Position numbers and translations under genes: made by a program. From an uncultured Pseudoflavonifractor sp. (lineage in GTDB: Bacteria > Bacillota > Clostridia > Oscillospirales > Oscillospiraceae), in contig CANOHR010000036.1 of the NCBI GenBank assembly GCA_947565875.1, positions 1 to 8,464 of the forward strand: a DNA stretch of 8,464 nt, in the 5' to 3' direction. Under the pieces are notes generated by a model. It made no database searches and was not told where the DNA came from. It saw only the letters and a program-made list of their open reading frames with translations. This document shows, piece by piece, positions 1-6,221 of the stretch (position 1 is its first letter; each line of letters opens with the position of its first letter).

Positions 1-30
1 GTTAAAAAGCTAAAAGCTATTTCACTTGTT

Positions 31-73
31 GTCGCCGGAGGCGACTCATTGAATTGGTCCGGCGGAGCCGGAC
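31..73. repeat. Two tandem hairpins with GGA loops
   Basis: Two perfect short hairpins follow each other: GTCGCC-GGA-GGCGAC at 31-45 and GTCCGGC-GGA-GCCGGAC at 57-73, separated by 11 AT-rich bases. Both have the same three-base loop. There is no T-tract, so they do not look like a normal intrinsic terminator. They probably belong to the dispersed palindromic repeats that fill the first 420 bases, although the 3' part of an RNA or leader starting outside the window is possible. Confidence 0.6.
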
Positions 74-114
74 ATGGCTCTCTTTCGGGAAAGGCCGATA
101 TAGTACCACCTTAC

Positions 115-190
115 GGACGCACACATAGGTGCGCCCCTACAGATTTCTAACGAACGTGTCCGTAGGGGCGGACCTATGTGTCCGCCCGTC
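115..190. repeat. Palindromic repeat with GTAGGGGCG core
   Basis: A 20-base inverted repeat with one mismatch pairs 121-140 with 162-181 around a 21-base spacer. The inner ends of the arms are CCCCTAC (134-140) and GTAGGGG (162-168), the same core seen at 309-337 and 7520-7551. The outer parts of the arms (ACACATAGGT and its complement) differ from the other copies. This suggests a family with a fixed core and variable flanks. No protein-coding signal is convincing here; short open frames across it are by-products of the palindrome. Confidence 0.75.
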
Positions 191-212
191 CAGGTGCGGT
201 ACCCCTTCCAGC

Positions 213-250
213 CTGTCATTGCGAGGGCCCGAAGGGCCCGTGGCAATCCG
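213..250. repeat. TGTCATTGCGAG / GGCAATCCG interspersed palindrome
   Basis: The stretch begins TGTCATTGCGAG and ends GTGGCAATCCG, with a perfect GGGCCC-GAA-GGGCCC hairpin at 225-239 inside an outer ATTGC/GCAAT pair (218-222 with 243-247). From memory, repeats that begin GTCATTGCGAGG and end GCAATC are dispersed in many unrelated bacterial genomes. This looks like a member of that class. It lies between two other palindromic repeats and is not part of a gene. Confidence 0.65.
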
Positions 251-290
251 TATTTCCATTTCGCCGGACCATGGGGAAATCAATGGATGC

Positions 291-412
291 GGGCCGGTTT
301 AGAACCGGCCCCTACGAAGGTGGGCAATGCGTAGGGGCGGGTTCCATTGGACAGCCCTTAGCGGCTTTGCCGCTTTACGGATGTCACATACCCGTAGGGG
401 TAAACCCGCCCG
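291..412 (+). repeat. Composite REPIN-like repeat, copy 1
   Basis: The element has three parts. First is a perfect 9-bp hairpin, GGGCCGGTT-TAG-AACCGGCCC (291-311). Next is a CCCCTAC-N15-GTAGGGG inverted core (309-337). Last is an 82-base block (331-412) that recurs in reverse orientation at 7444-7526 with two substitutions and one indel. The block carries an AGCGGC-TTT-GCCGCT hairpin and outer inverted ends GGCGGGTT / AACCCGCC. The two-palindrome layout resembles REPIN elements, which are non-autonomous and moved in trans. No transposase is present in the window. Confidence 0.85.
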
Positions 413-457
413 CCCAGGTATGAAACCACTGCCTCCTTTTGTATCCTCTCTCTGTAG

Positions 458-500
458 AAAAACCAGGGACCCCCGGATGAATGCTCATCCGGGGGTCCCT
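458..500 (-). terminator. Intrinsic terminator of the stalk-domain gene
   Basis: A perfect 16-bp inverted repeat (465-480 with 485-500, AGGGACCCCCGGATGA on the left arm) has a four-base loop. Read leftward, it is followed by TTTTT (complement of 458-462). It lies about 20 bases past the stop codon of the leftward gene. There is no comparable T-tract on the rightward side, so it acts for the minus strand. Confidence 0.93.
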
Positions 501-520
501 CCTTACGGGATCGTTTTGAT

Positions 521-1633
521 TTATTCCATCTCCGCCACGCTGGTCTCGAAGAGGGTCACCGCCTCGTCGGCGTTCTCGGCAATGAGGAACATGAACCACT
601 CGCCGCTGGTAACGAACTTGGCGTTCTCCACCTTGGGAAGGTTCTGGGCCAGATACCAGGAGAAGGTCTCCTCCTGGCTCTTGCGGAAGGCTTCCAGACT
701 CTCCCGCAGGGACTCCTCGGCGCCCTCGGCCATCTTGCCCAGCACCAGGGTGTCGGGAGAGACCATCATGGGCAGGAACGCCACGCCCTCGGTCATGTAC
801 TCGGCCTTAAAGCCCATGCTCTCGCCGTAGATGTTCTCCAGTTCGGCAGGGGTGCTCTTCATGCCCCGGCCTATGCCGGCGGTCTCCATAATGGCGGAGG
901 CCAGCATCATGAGGGGGGTCCCATTGGGGGTGGTGATCTCATAGCTCTCCCCGGCGGCGGTGGAGTTGTCGGTGACGGTAACGCCCTCCAGCTTCTCCAG
1001 TACGCTGACGGGAACATAGGTCACGCCGTTCAGAAGCAGGGCCTGGGCCCCCTCTACCACCTCGTCGTTCACGGACACAGACATGTCGTTGAAGTTGGCC
1101 GTGATGTTGCCAAACTCATAGTAGAAGGAACTGCTGTACTCGTAGGAATCCCAGTAGGCGCTGCCGCCGTCGGCCTGGATCACGGCCCGAAGGGGGATGT
1201 AACCGGCGGGGACGGTATCCAGCTCATTGATCTTCCAGGTGACGGTCTGGCTGCCCCAGCCGGGGATCTCGTGGTCAAAGTCAAAAGCCTCCAGGGTCTT
1301 GCCGTTGACGGAGATGGAGGTCTTATACCCGCCATTGGGGGCAGGGACTTCTACCTCGGGCATATTTGTTGGGACGAGCAGGTCGGAGCCTTCCGCCTCG
1401 GGTCCCACATACTCGGGGACCGTGGGTTCGGTATACACCCCGTCCTCCACCAGAAGGCCGTCGGTGGGCAGGGCGATATCGCCGGAGTCGGGGTTGGGGG
1501 AAATGAGCATGGGGCCGCGGGCGCCGTCAGCGGGGGTCCAGTCCTCGGGCAGGTCGGCGGCCATAGCGGCGGGAAGCATGGAGGCGGCCAGGACCGTAGC
1601 CAGGGCCGCGGCGGAAACACGCTTAAAATTCAT
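521..1633 (-). CDS. Secreted stalk-domain protein with DUF4358-like C-terminus
   Basis: The gene encodes 370 residues. The start is the ATG at 1633, preceded by AGGAG at 1643-1647 with a 9-base gap; an in-frame ATG further upstream (1705) overlaps the predicted promoter and was not used. Residues 1-26 form a signal peptide (basic MNFKRV, hydrophobic alanine-rich core, AMAA cleavage region). Residues 27-100 are an acidic, proline-rich linker. Residues about 105-220 resemble the copper amine oxidase N-terminal stalk domain (PF07833), with the hallmarks YIPLRAV at 145-151 and LNGVTYVPVSVLEKL at 201-215. No copper-binding or oxidase catalytic domain is present. Residues about 255-365 resemble DUF4358, as judged from the stretch near 317-350 (FRKSQEETF, LPKVENAKF, GEWFMFLIA). 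There is no lipobox, LPXTG or membrane anchor, so release or wall association is likely. Role unknown. The gene is monocistronic: its own promoter, its own terminator, and divergent from recJ. Confidence 0.85.
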   Translation of the reverse strand: MNFKRVSAAALATVLAASMLPAAMAADLPEDWTPADGARGPMLISPNPDSGDIALPTDGLLVEDGVYTEPTVPEYVGPEAEGSDLLVPTNMPEVEVPAPNGGYKTSISVNGKTLEAFDFDHEIPGWGSQTVTWKINELDTVPAGYIPLRAVIQADGGSAYWDSYEYSSSFYYEFGNITANFNDMSVSVNDEVVEGAQALLLNGVTYVPVSVLEKLEGVTVTDNSTAAGESYEITTPNGTPLMMLASAIMETAGIGRGMKSTPAELENIYGESMGFKAEYMTEGVAFLPMMVSPDTLVLGKMAEGAEESLRESLEAFRKSQEETFSWYLAQNLPKVENAKFVTSGEWFMFLIAENADEAVTLFETSVAEME

Positions 1634-1676
1634 GGTGTGATTCTCCTTTTTTTCTTGTGGTTTGGGACGCATTCTC

Positions 1677-1705
1677 ATAGTACCATAGCTTTGACGAAAG
1701 GTCAC
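1677..1705 (-). promoter_or_regulatory. Predicted promoter of the stalk-domain gene
   Basis: Read leftward, there is GTGACC (-35, complement of 1700-1705), a 17-base spacer, and TACTAT (-10, complement of 1677-1682) preceded by an extended TGG. Transcription would start about 35-40 bases before the ATG at 1633. A-rich and T-rich tracts just upstream (1706-1755) could act as an UP element. The -35 is only a partial match to TTGACA. Confidence 0.6.
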
Positions 1706-1782
1706 GAAAAAAGTTCCGGGAAAAGAAAATTTTTTTTGGAGAAAGGGAAAATTTTGTTTCCTCCCCCTGGAAAAGTAGGGGA

Positions 1783-1811
1783 TTGTTTCTCCCGGCCAAA
1801 TTTGATATAAT
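1783..1811 (+). promoter_or_regulatory. Predicted recJ promoter with extended -10
   Basis: TTGTTT (1783-1788), a 17-base spacer, then TATAAT (1806-1811) preceded by TGA at 1803-1805 make a strong vegetative sigma-A promoter. Transcription would begin near 1818 and leave a leader of about 50 bases. In that leader a small GCCC-TTAT-GGGC hairpin (1833-1844) sits directly before the ribosome binding site. Confidence 0.85.
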
Positions 1812-1844
1812 ATTTGTTAATCGTTTTATCCCGCCCTTATGGGC

Positions 1845-1851
1845 AAAGGAG
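1845..1851 (+). promoter_or_regulatory. recJ ribosome binding site, start ambiguous
   Basis: AAAGGAG at 1845-1851 is the only strong Shine-Dalgarno sequence before recJ. It lies 15 bases before the ATG at 1867, which is long, and 3 bases before an in-frame GTG at 1855, which is short. The family usually begins with a short M-(K/R)-Y-(K/R)-x-W motif, which favours ATG 1867; the GTG start would add only four residues. Confidence 0.55.
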
Positions 1852-1866
1852 AGAGTGGAAATCCCC

Positions 1867-3927
1867 ATGAGATACAGACAATGGAACGACCTTCCCCCCG
1901 CGGCCTGCCGGCCGTTGGAGGCGGCGGGAGTACCCGCCCTGTGCGCCAGAGTTCTGGCGGCCCGGGGGGTGACGGAGCCGGAGGAGGCCCGGCGGTTCCT
2001 CTATGAGGAACCCTCCCTTCATGACCCCATGGGCATGAAGGATATGGACAAGGCGGTAGTGCGGCTGAAAAAAGCCCTGGAGACGGGAGAGACCGTGGCC
2101 GTATATGGAGACTATGATGTGGACGGCATTACCGCCACCTGTCTTCTTTCCGACTTTTTGAGCCGGGAGGGGGCCGGGGTCCTTCCCTACATCCCTAACC
2201 GCCTGGAGGAGGGCTACGGCCTGAACCGGGGGGCGGTGGAACGGCTGGCCCAGGAAGGGGCCAGGGTGGTGGTCACGGTAGACTGCGGCATTACCGCCGT
2301 GGAGGAGGCCCAATACGCCAAAGACCTGGGCCTGGACGTCATTATTACAGACCACCACGAATGCAAGGACGAACTGCCTGACGCCCAGGCGGTGGTGGAT
2401 CCCCACCGGGGGGACTGCCCCTATCCCTTTAAACAGCTGGCGGGGGTAGGGGTGGCCCTGAAGCTGTGTATGGCTTTGGCGGGACCCGGACGGGAGAAGG
2501 AACTTCTGGACCGGTACGCCGACCTGGCCGCCCTTGGCACCGTAGCCGATGTGATGACCCTGATGGACGAAAACCGTACCATCGTCCGCCGGGGACTTTC
2601 TGCCCTGCCCAATACATCCCGGCCGGGGCTCAAGGCTCTTTTGCGGGAGTCCGGGGCGGAGGGAAAAGCCCTCTCCTCCACCTCTGTGGGCTATACCCTG
2701 GCGCCCCGGATCAACGCTGCGGGCCGGATGGGCTGCTCCGAGGTGGCCCTGGAACTGCTGCTGACGGGTGAGCAGGCGCGGGCGGAGGAGTTGGCCCAGA
2801 CCCTCTGCGCCCTGAACCGGAAGCGTCAGGAGTTGGAGGCGGAGATCTTCTCCCAGTGCGACCTTCTGGTGGACGCCCTTCCCGCCGGGGAGCGGGACGC
2901 CCTGGTCCTGGCCGGGGACTCCTGGCACCAGGGGGTGGTGGGCATCGTGGCCTCCCGCCTGACGGAGAAATACGCCGTCCCCGCCTTTATGATCTGCCTG
3001 AGCGAAGGCCGGGGGAAGGGCTCCTGCCGGTCTTACGGAGATGTCAACCTGTTCGCTTTGCTGGAGGGCTGCACCGACCTGCTGGAGGCGTACGGCGGCC
3101 ACGAATTGGCGGCGGGCTTTACCATTTTGGAAGAAAACATTCCTCCCTTCCGGGAGCGGATCAACGACCTGACCCGAAAAGCTAGGGAGGAGAAAGTGCC
3201 GGTGGCCGCCTTGACGGTGGACTGCGTGCTGGAGGATCCCACCCTTCTCACCCAGGAGGAGGTGGCGGCCCTTTCCCTGCTGGAGCCCTATGGGCCGGGG
3301 AACCCAAAGCCTGTGTTCCGGCTGGACCGGTGCGCCGTCAACGGACTGACCCAGGTGGGAAATGGGAAACATATGAAATTGAAGCTCTCCGCCGGAGGGA
3401 GGAGTTTGGACGCCATCTTCTTTTCCGCCACTGCGGAGGAGGCGGGGGTAGCGGACAGCCAGCGGGTGGATGTGTGCTTCTATCCCCAAATCAACGAGTA
3501 TAAGGGTTGGCGGAACGTCCAGCTTCAGGTCAGCGACCTTCGCCCGGCCCGGACCAGGGCCCAGGTGGAGGAGGAACTGTTCCGGCGGCTGATGGCGGGG
3601 GAGGCTCTGGCCCCTGTGGAGGCCCAGGCCCTTCTCCCTTCCCGGCTGGAGTTTGCCAACCTGTGGCGCTACCTCTCCTCCCGCCGGGGGGAGGGGGTCA
3701 TTGAAGATACGGCCCAGCGGCTGGCCCGGAACGTGGGCCGAAGCTGCGGCGTCCGGGAGGAATTCATGCGCACCCAGGTGTGCCTGGAGGTCTTTCACGA
3801 CCGGGGACTGATCCGGATGGAACGGACGGCGGACCACCTTCGCCTTCAGATCCGGGAGGCCGGGGAAAAGGTGGACCTGGAGCAGGCGGAACTGATGAAG
3901 AGGCTGCGCCGTCTGGCGGCGGAATGA
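1867..3927 (+). CDS. recJ: Single-stranded-DNA-specific exonuclease RecJ
   Basis: RecJ is a cytoplasmic 5'-to-3' exonuclease on single-stranded DNA, acting in recombinational repair, mismatch excision and processing of stalled forks. The product has 686 residues, longer than a minimal RecJ core of about 550-580. The DHH phosphoesterase core shows GDYDVDG (81-87), DCG (139-141), DHH (162-164) and DPHR (178-181), the manganese-binding acidic and histidine residues. RINAAGR (281-287) follows. The DHHA1 nucleic-acid-binding domain carries GGHELAAG (410-417). An OB-fold domain covers about 447-560 (LEPYGPGNPKPVF at 472-484, then a KGWRNVQLQVSD stretch). An extra C-terminal part of about 120 residues is charged and helical, as in many Firmicute RecJ proteins. 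All catalytic motifs are intact. It is first in a rightward run, with rel 21 bases downstream. The start could also be GTG 1855. Confidence 0.97.
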   Translation: MRYRQWNDLPPAACRPLEAAGVPALCARVLAARGVTEPEEARRFLYEEPSLHDPMGMKDMDKAVVRLKKALETGETVAVYGDYDVDGITATCLLSDFLSREGAGVLPYIPNRLEEGYGLNRGAVERLAQEGARVVVTVDCGITAVEEAQYAKDLGLDVIITDHHECKDELPDAQAVVDPHRGDCPYPFKQLAGVGVALKLCMALAGPGREKELLDRYADLAALGTVADVMTLMDENRTIVRRGLSALPNTSRPGLKALLRESGAEGKALSSTSVGYTLAPRINAAGRMGCSEVALELLLTGEQARAEELAQTLCALNRKRQELEAEIFSQCDLLVDALPAGERDALVLAGDSWHQGVVGIVASRLTEKYAVPAFMICLSEGRGKGSCRSYGDVNLFALLEGCTDLLEAYGGHELAAGFTILEENIPPFRERINDLTRKAREEKVPVAALTVDCVLEDPTLLTQEEVAALSLLEPYGPGNPKPVFRLDRCAVNGLTQVGNGKHMKLKLSAGGRSLDAIFFSATAEEAGVADSQRVDVCFYPQINEYKGWRNVQLQVSDLRPARTRAQVEEELFRRLMAGEALAPVEAQALLPSRLEFANLWRYLSSRRGEGVIEDTAQRLARNVGRSCGVREEFMRTQVCLEVFHDRGLIRMERTADHLRLQIREAGEKVDLEQAELMKRLRRLAAE

Positions 3928-3948
3928 CAGGGAAGGGAGGAAGACGGT

Positions 3949-6186
3949 ATGGATCCCATTTTAGAGCGGTATCAAGCCCTGGAGGATAAGATCAAAGGCT
4001 ATAATCCCACCGCGGATACCCAGAGGCTTTTTGACGCCTTCTCCTTTGCCGACAACGCCCACTCCGGCCAGCTTCGGAAGAGCGGGGAGCCCTATATCAT
4101 CCACCCCCTGGCGGTGGCTGAGATCGTGGCCGAACTGGAGTTGGACGCTGATTCCATCATCGCCGCCCTTCTCCACGACGTCATCGAGGATACCGGCGCG
4201 ACCCATGAGGATATCGCCAAACGGTTTGGGGAGCCTGTGGCCCTCCTGGTGGAGGGCGTTACCAAGCTGACGAGGGTGCAGTACACCTCCAAAGAGGAGG
4301 AGCAGATGGAGAACCTGCGGAAAATGTTTTTGGCCATGGCCAAGGACATCCGGGTGATCCTCATCAAGATCTGCGACCGGCTCCACAATATGCGGACCAT
4401 GGAGTACCAATCGGCCAGGAAGCAGCGGGAAAAGGCCCTGGAGACCATGGAGATCTACGCTCCCATTGCCCACCGTCTGGGAATGCAGCGGATCAAGTGG
4501 GAGTTGGAGGATACCTCCCTCAAATATCTGGACCCGGTGGGCTACCAGGAGATCGCCGACGAGCTTGCTGCCCGGTCCTCCGCCCACGAGGAATTCCTTG
4601 GCTCCATCCAGAAGCGGATCCGGGACCGGATGACCGAGGAGAATATCCGCTGTCAGGTCTACGGGCGGGTGAAGCACACCTACTCCATCTACCGGAAGAT
4701 GTATACCCAAAATAAGACCCTGGACGAGATCTTCGATTTGTACGCCTTCCGGGTCATTGTCTCCGACGTGCCCACCTGCTACTATGTACTGGGCTGTATC
4801 CACGATATGTTCAACCCCGTGCTGGGCCGGTTCAAGGACTATATCTCCACCCCCAAGCCCAACGGCTACCAGTCCCTCCACACCACCGTCATCGGCCGGG
4901 AGGGCATTCCCTTTGAGGTCCAGATCCGCACGGAGGAAATGCACAATACCGCCGAATACGGCATTGCCGCCCACTGGAAATATAAGCAGGGCATGGCAAA
5001 CCAGGACCTGGGCACCGAGGAGGCCTTCGAGTGGGTCCGCAAGCTTCTGGAGAGCCAGCAGGACGCGGATCCGGACGAGTTCATGTCCACCCTGAAGGTG
5101 GATATGTTCGCCGACGAGGTCTTTGTCTTTACCCCCCAGGGGGACGTGAAGAGCCTCCCCGCCGGGGCCACTCCCATTGACTTTGCCTACTCCATCCACT
5201 CCGCCGTAGGAAACCGGATGACAGGGGCCAAGGTCAACGGCCGGATCGTTCCCTTTGAGACGGAGCTGAAGTCGGGGGACATTGTGGAGATCATCACCTC
5301 CAAGACCGCCCATGGTCCCAGCCGGGACTGGCTGAAGCTGTGCAAATCCAACGAGGCCCGGAACAAGATCCGCCAGTGGTTCAAGAAGGAACGGCGGGAG
5401 GAGAATATCGCCACGGGCCGCGCCGCCTTCGAGGCGGAACTGAAGCACCAGGGGCTTACCCTGGCCCAGATCACCGACGAGACGGTGCTTCCCGGCCTTC
5501 TCAAAAAATCCCGATATGGGAGCTTGGATGAGCTTTATAACGCCATCGGCTACGGCGGGGTCTCGGCGGTAAAGACAGTGGCCCGGTTCCGGGATGAGTT
5601 GATCCGTCTGGATAAGGCCGCCGCCGACAAGCTTGCGGTGGAGAAGCTGGCGAGCAATGTGGACAAGGTCATTATGCCCTCCTCTTCCGCCGACACCGCC
5701 CCCAAGCAGCCCCGCATTCCCAGAAAGTCTCAGTCGGGTATCATTGTGGAGGGGCTGGACAACTGCCTGGTGAAATTCGCCAAGTGCTGTACCCCCGTTC
5801 CCGGAGACCCGGTGGTGGGCTTTATCACCCGGGGCTTTGGCGTATCGGTCCACCGCTCCGACTGCCCCAACGCCATCGTAGAGAACCGAAAGCCCGACGA
5901 GGCGGGCCGGTGGATCAAGGTGGACTGGGTGGAGGGAGACCTGCCCGGCTACCAGACCGCTTTGGAGCTTTCCGCCAAGGACCGGGACGGCCTTACCCTG
6001 GACGTTGCTATGGCCCTTTCCTCCGCCAAGGTGAAGGTGACCAGCCTTTCCGCCAGGGCCATGCCCGACGGCTACGCCGTCATCTCCGTGGTGGTGGAGG
6101 TCAAGGACCGGGACGAGTTGGTGAACGTGGTAAACAAGCTGGGCCAGATCCAGAGCGTCTACCAGGTGAAGCGGAGCGTGGGGTAA
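3949..6186 (+). CDS. rel: Bifunctional (p)ppGpp synthetase/hydrolase, Rel (RSH) family
   Basis: This enzyme makes and destroys the stringent-response alarmone (p)ppGpp from GTP or GDP and ATP. It acts in the cytoplasm and is activated on ribosomes stalled with uncharged tRNA. The 745 residues are full length. The HD hydrolase domain has H52, HD at 76-77 and the DRLHNMR motif at 143-149, so the hydrolase should be active. The synthetase domain has RFKDYISTPKPNGYQSLHT at 294-312 and the catalytic acids D263 and E323 (EVQIRT). RFKD is the RxKD form known from bifunctional enzymes, not the ExDD of synthetase-only RelA. A TGS domain (about 388-450), a helical region, a cysteine-rich zinc-finger region (C606, C613, C614, H635, C639) and a C-terminal ACT domain (about 665-745) follow. 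The ATG is preceded by GGGAGG at 3935-3940. No separate promoter is evident, so it is probably co-transcribed with recJ. The apt gene, which lies between recJ and relA in Bacillus subtilis, is absent here. Confidence 0.98.
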   Translation: MDPILERYQALEDKIKGYNPTADTQRLFDAFSFADNAHSGQLRKSGEPYIIHPLAVAEIVAELELDADSIIAALLHDVIEDTGATHEDIAKRFGEPVALLVEGVTKLTRVQYTSKEEEQMENLRKMFLAMAKDIRVILIKICDRLHNMRTMEYQSARKQREKALETMEIYAPIAHRLGMQRIKWELEDTSLKYLDPVGYQEIADELAARSSAHEEFLGSIQKRIRDRMTEENIRCQVYGRVKHTYSIYRKMYTQNKTLDEIFDLYAFRVIVSDVPTCYYVLGCIHDMFNPVLGRFKDYISTPKPNGYQSLHTTVIGREGIPFEVQIRTEEMHNTAEYGIAAHWKYKQGMANQDLGTEEAFEWVRKLLESQQDADPDEFMSTLKVDMFADEVFVFTPQGDVKSLPAGATPIDFAYSIHSAVGNRMTGAKVNGRIVPFETELKSGDIVEIITSKTAHGPSRDWLKLCKSNEARNKIRQWFKKERREENIATGRAAFEAELKHQGLTLAQITDETVLPGLLKKSRYGSLDELYNAIGYGGVSAVKTVARFRDELIRLDKAAADKLAVEKLASNVDKVIMPSSSADTAPKQPRIPRKSQSGIIVEGLDNCLVKFAKCCTPVPGDPVVGFITRGFGVSVHRSDCPNAIVENRKPDEAGRWIKVDWVEGDLPGYQTALELSAKDRDGLTLDVAMALSSAKVKVTSLSARAMPDGYAVISVVVEVKDRDELVNVVNKLGQIQSVYQVKRSVG

Positions 6187-6221
6187 GAGTCCGATATGAT
6201 AAAATACTTGGAGGCATACCA

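Noticed and set aside
121..412. Possible CRISPR array, because similar palindromes recur
   Set aside because: Repeat units are not identical, spacing is irregular, and they are inverted rather than direct; no cas gene is present.
46..423. Short open frames on both strands across the repeat cluster
   Set aside because: Each is explained by translation of palindromic repeats. Near-identical peptides (GAGSIGQPLAALPLYGCHIP) arise from both copies of the 82-base block, and no ribosome binding site or protein-like composition supports a gene.
1837..3837. Long open frame on the minus strand opposite recJ
   Set aside because: It is a mirror frame of a GC-rich gene; recJ has all family motifs on the plus strand, and the antisense protein has no recognisable domain.
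5784..6221. Upstream extension of the ligase frame into rel
   Set aside because: The segment is out of frame with rel and low in protein-like character. The ATG at 6222 has a strong ribosome binding site and begins at the family's normal N-terminus.
6187..6221. Possible promoter (TATGAT at 6195-6200) before the ligase
   Set aside because: No -35 resembling TTGACA stands 16-18 bases upstream and the -10 alone is weak evidence; read-through from rel is simpler.
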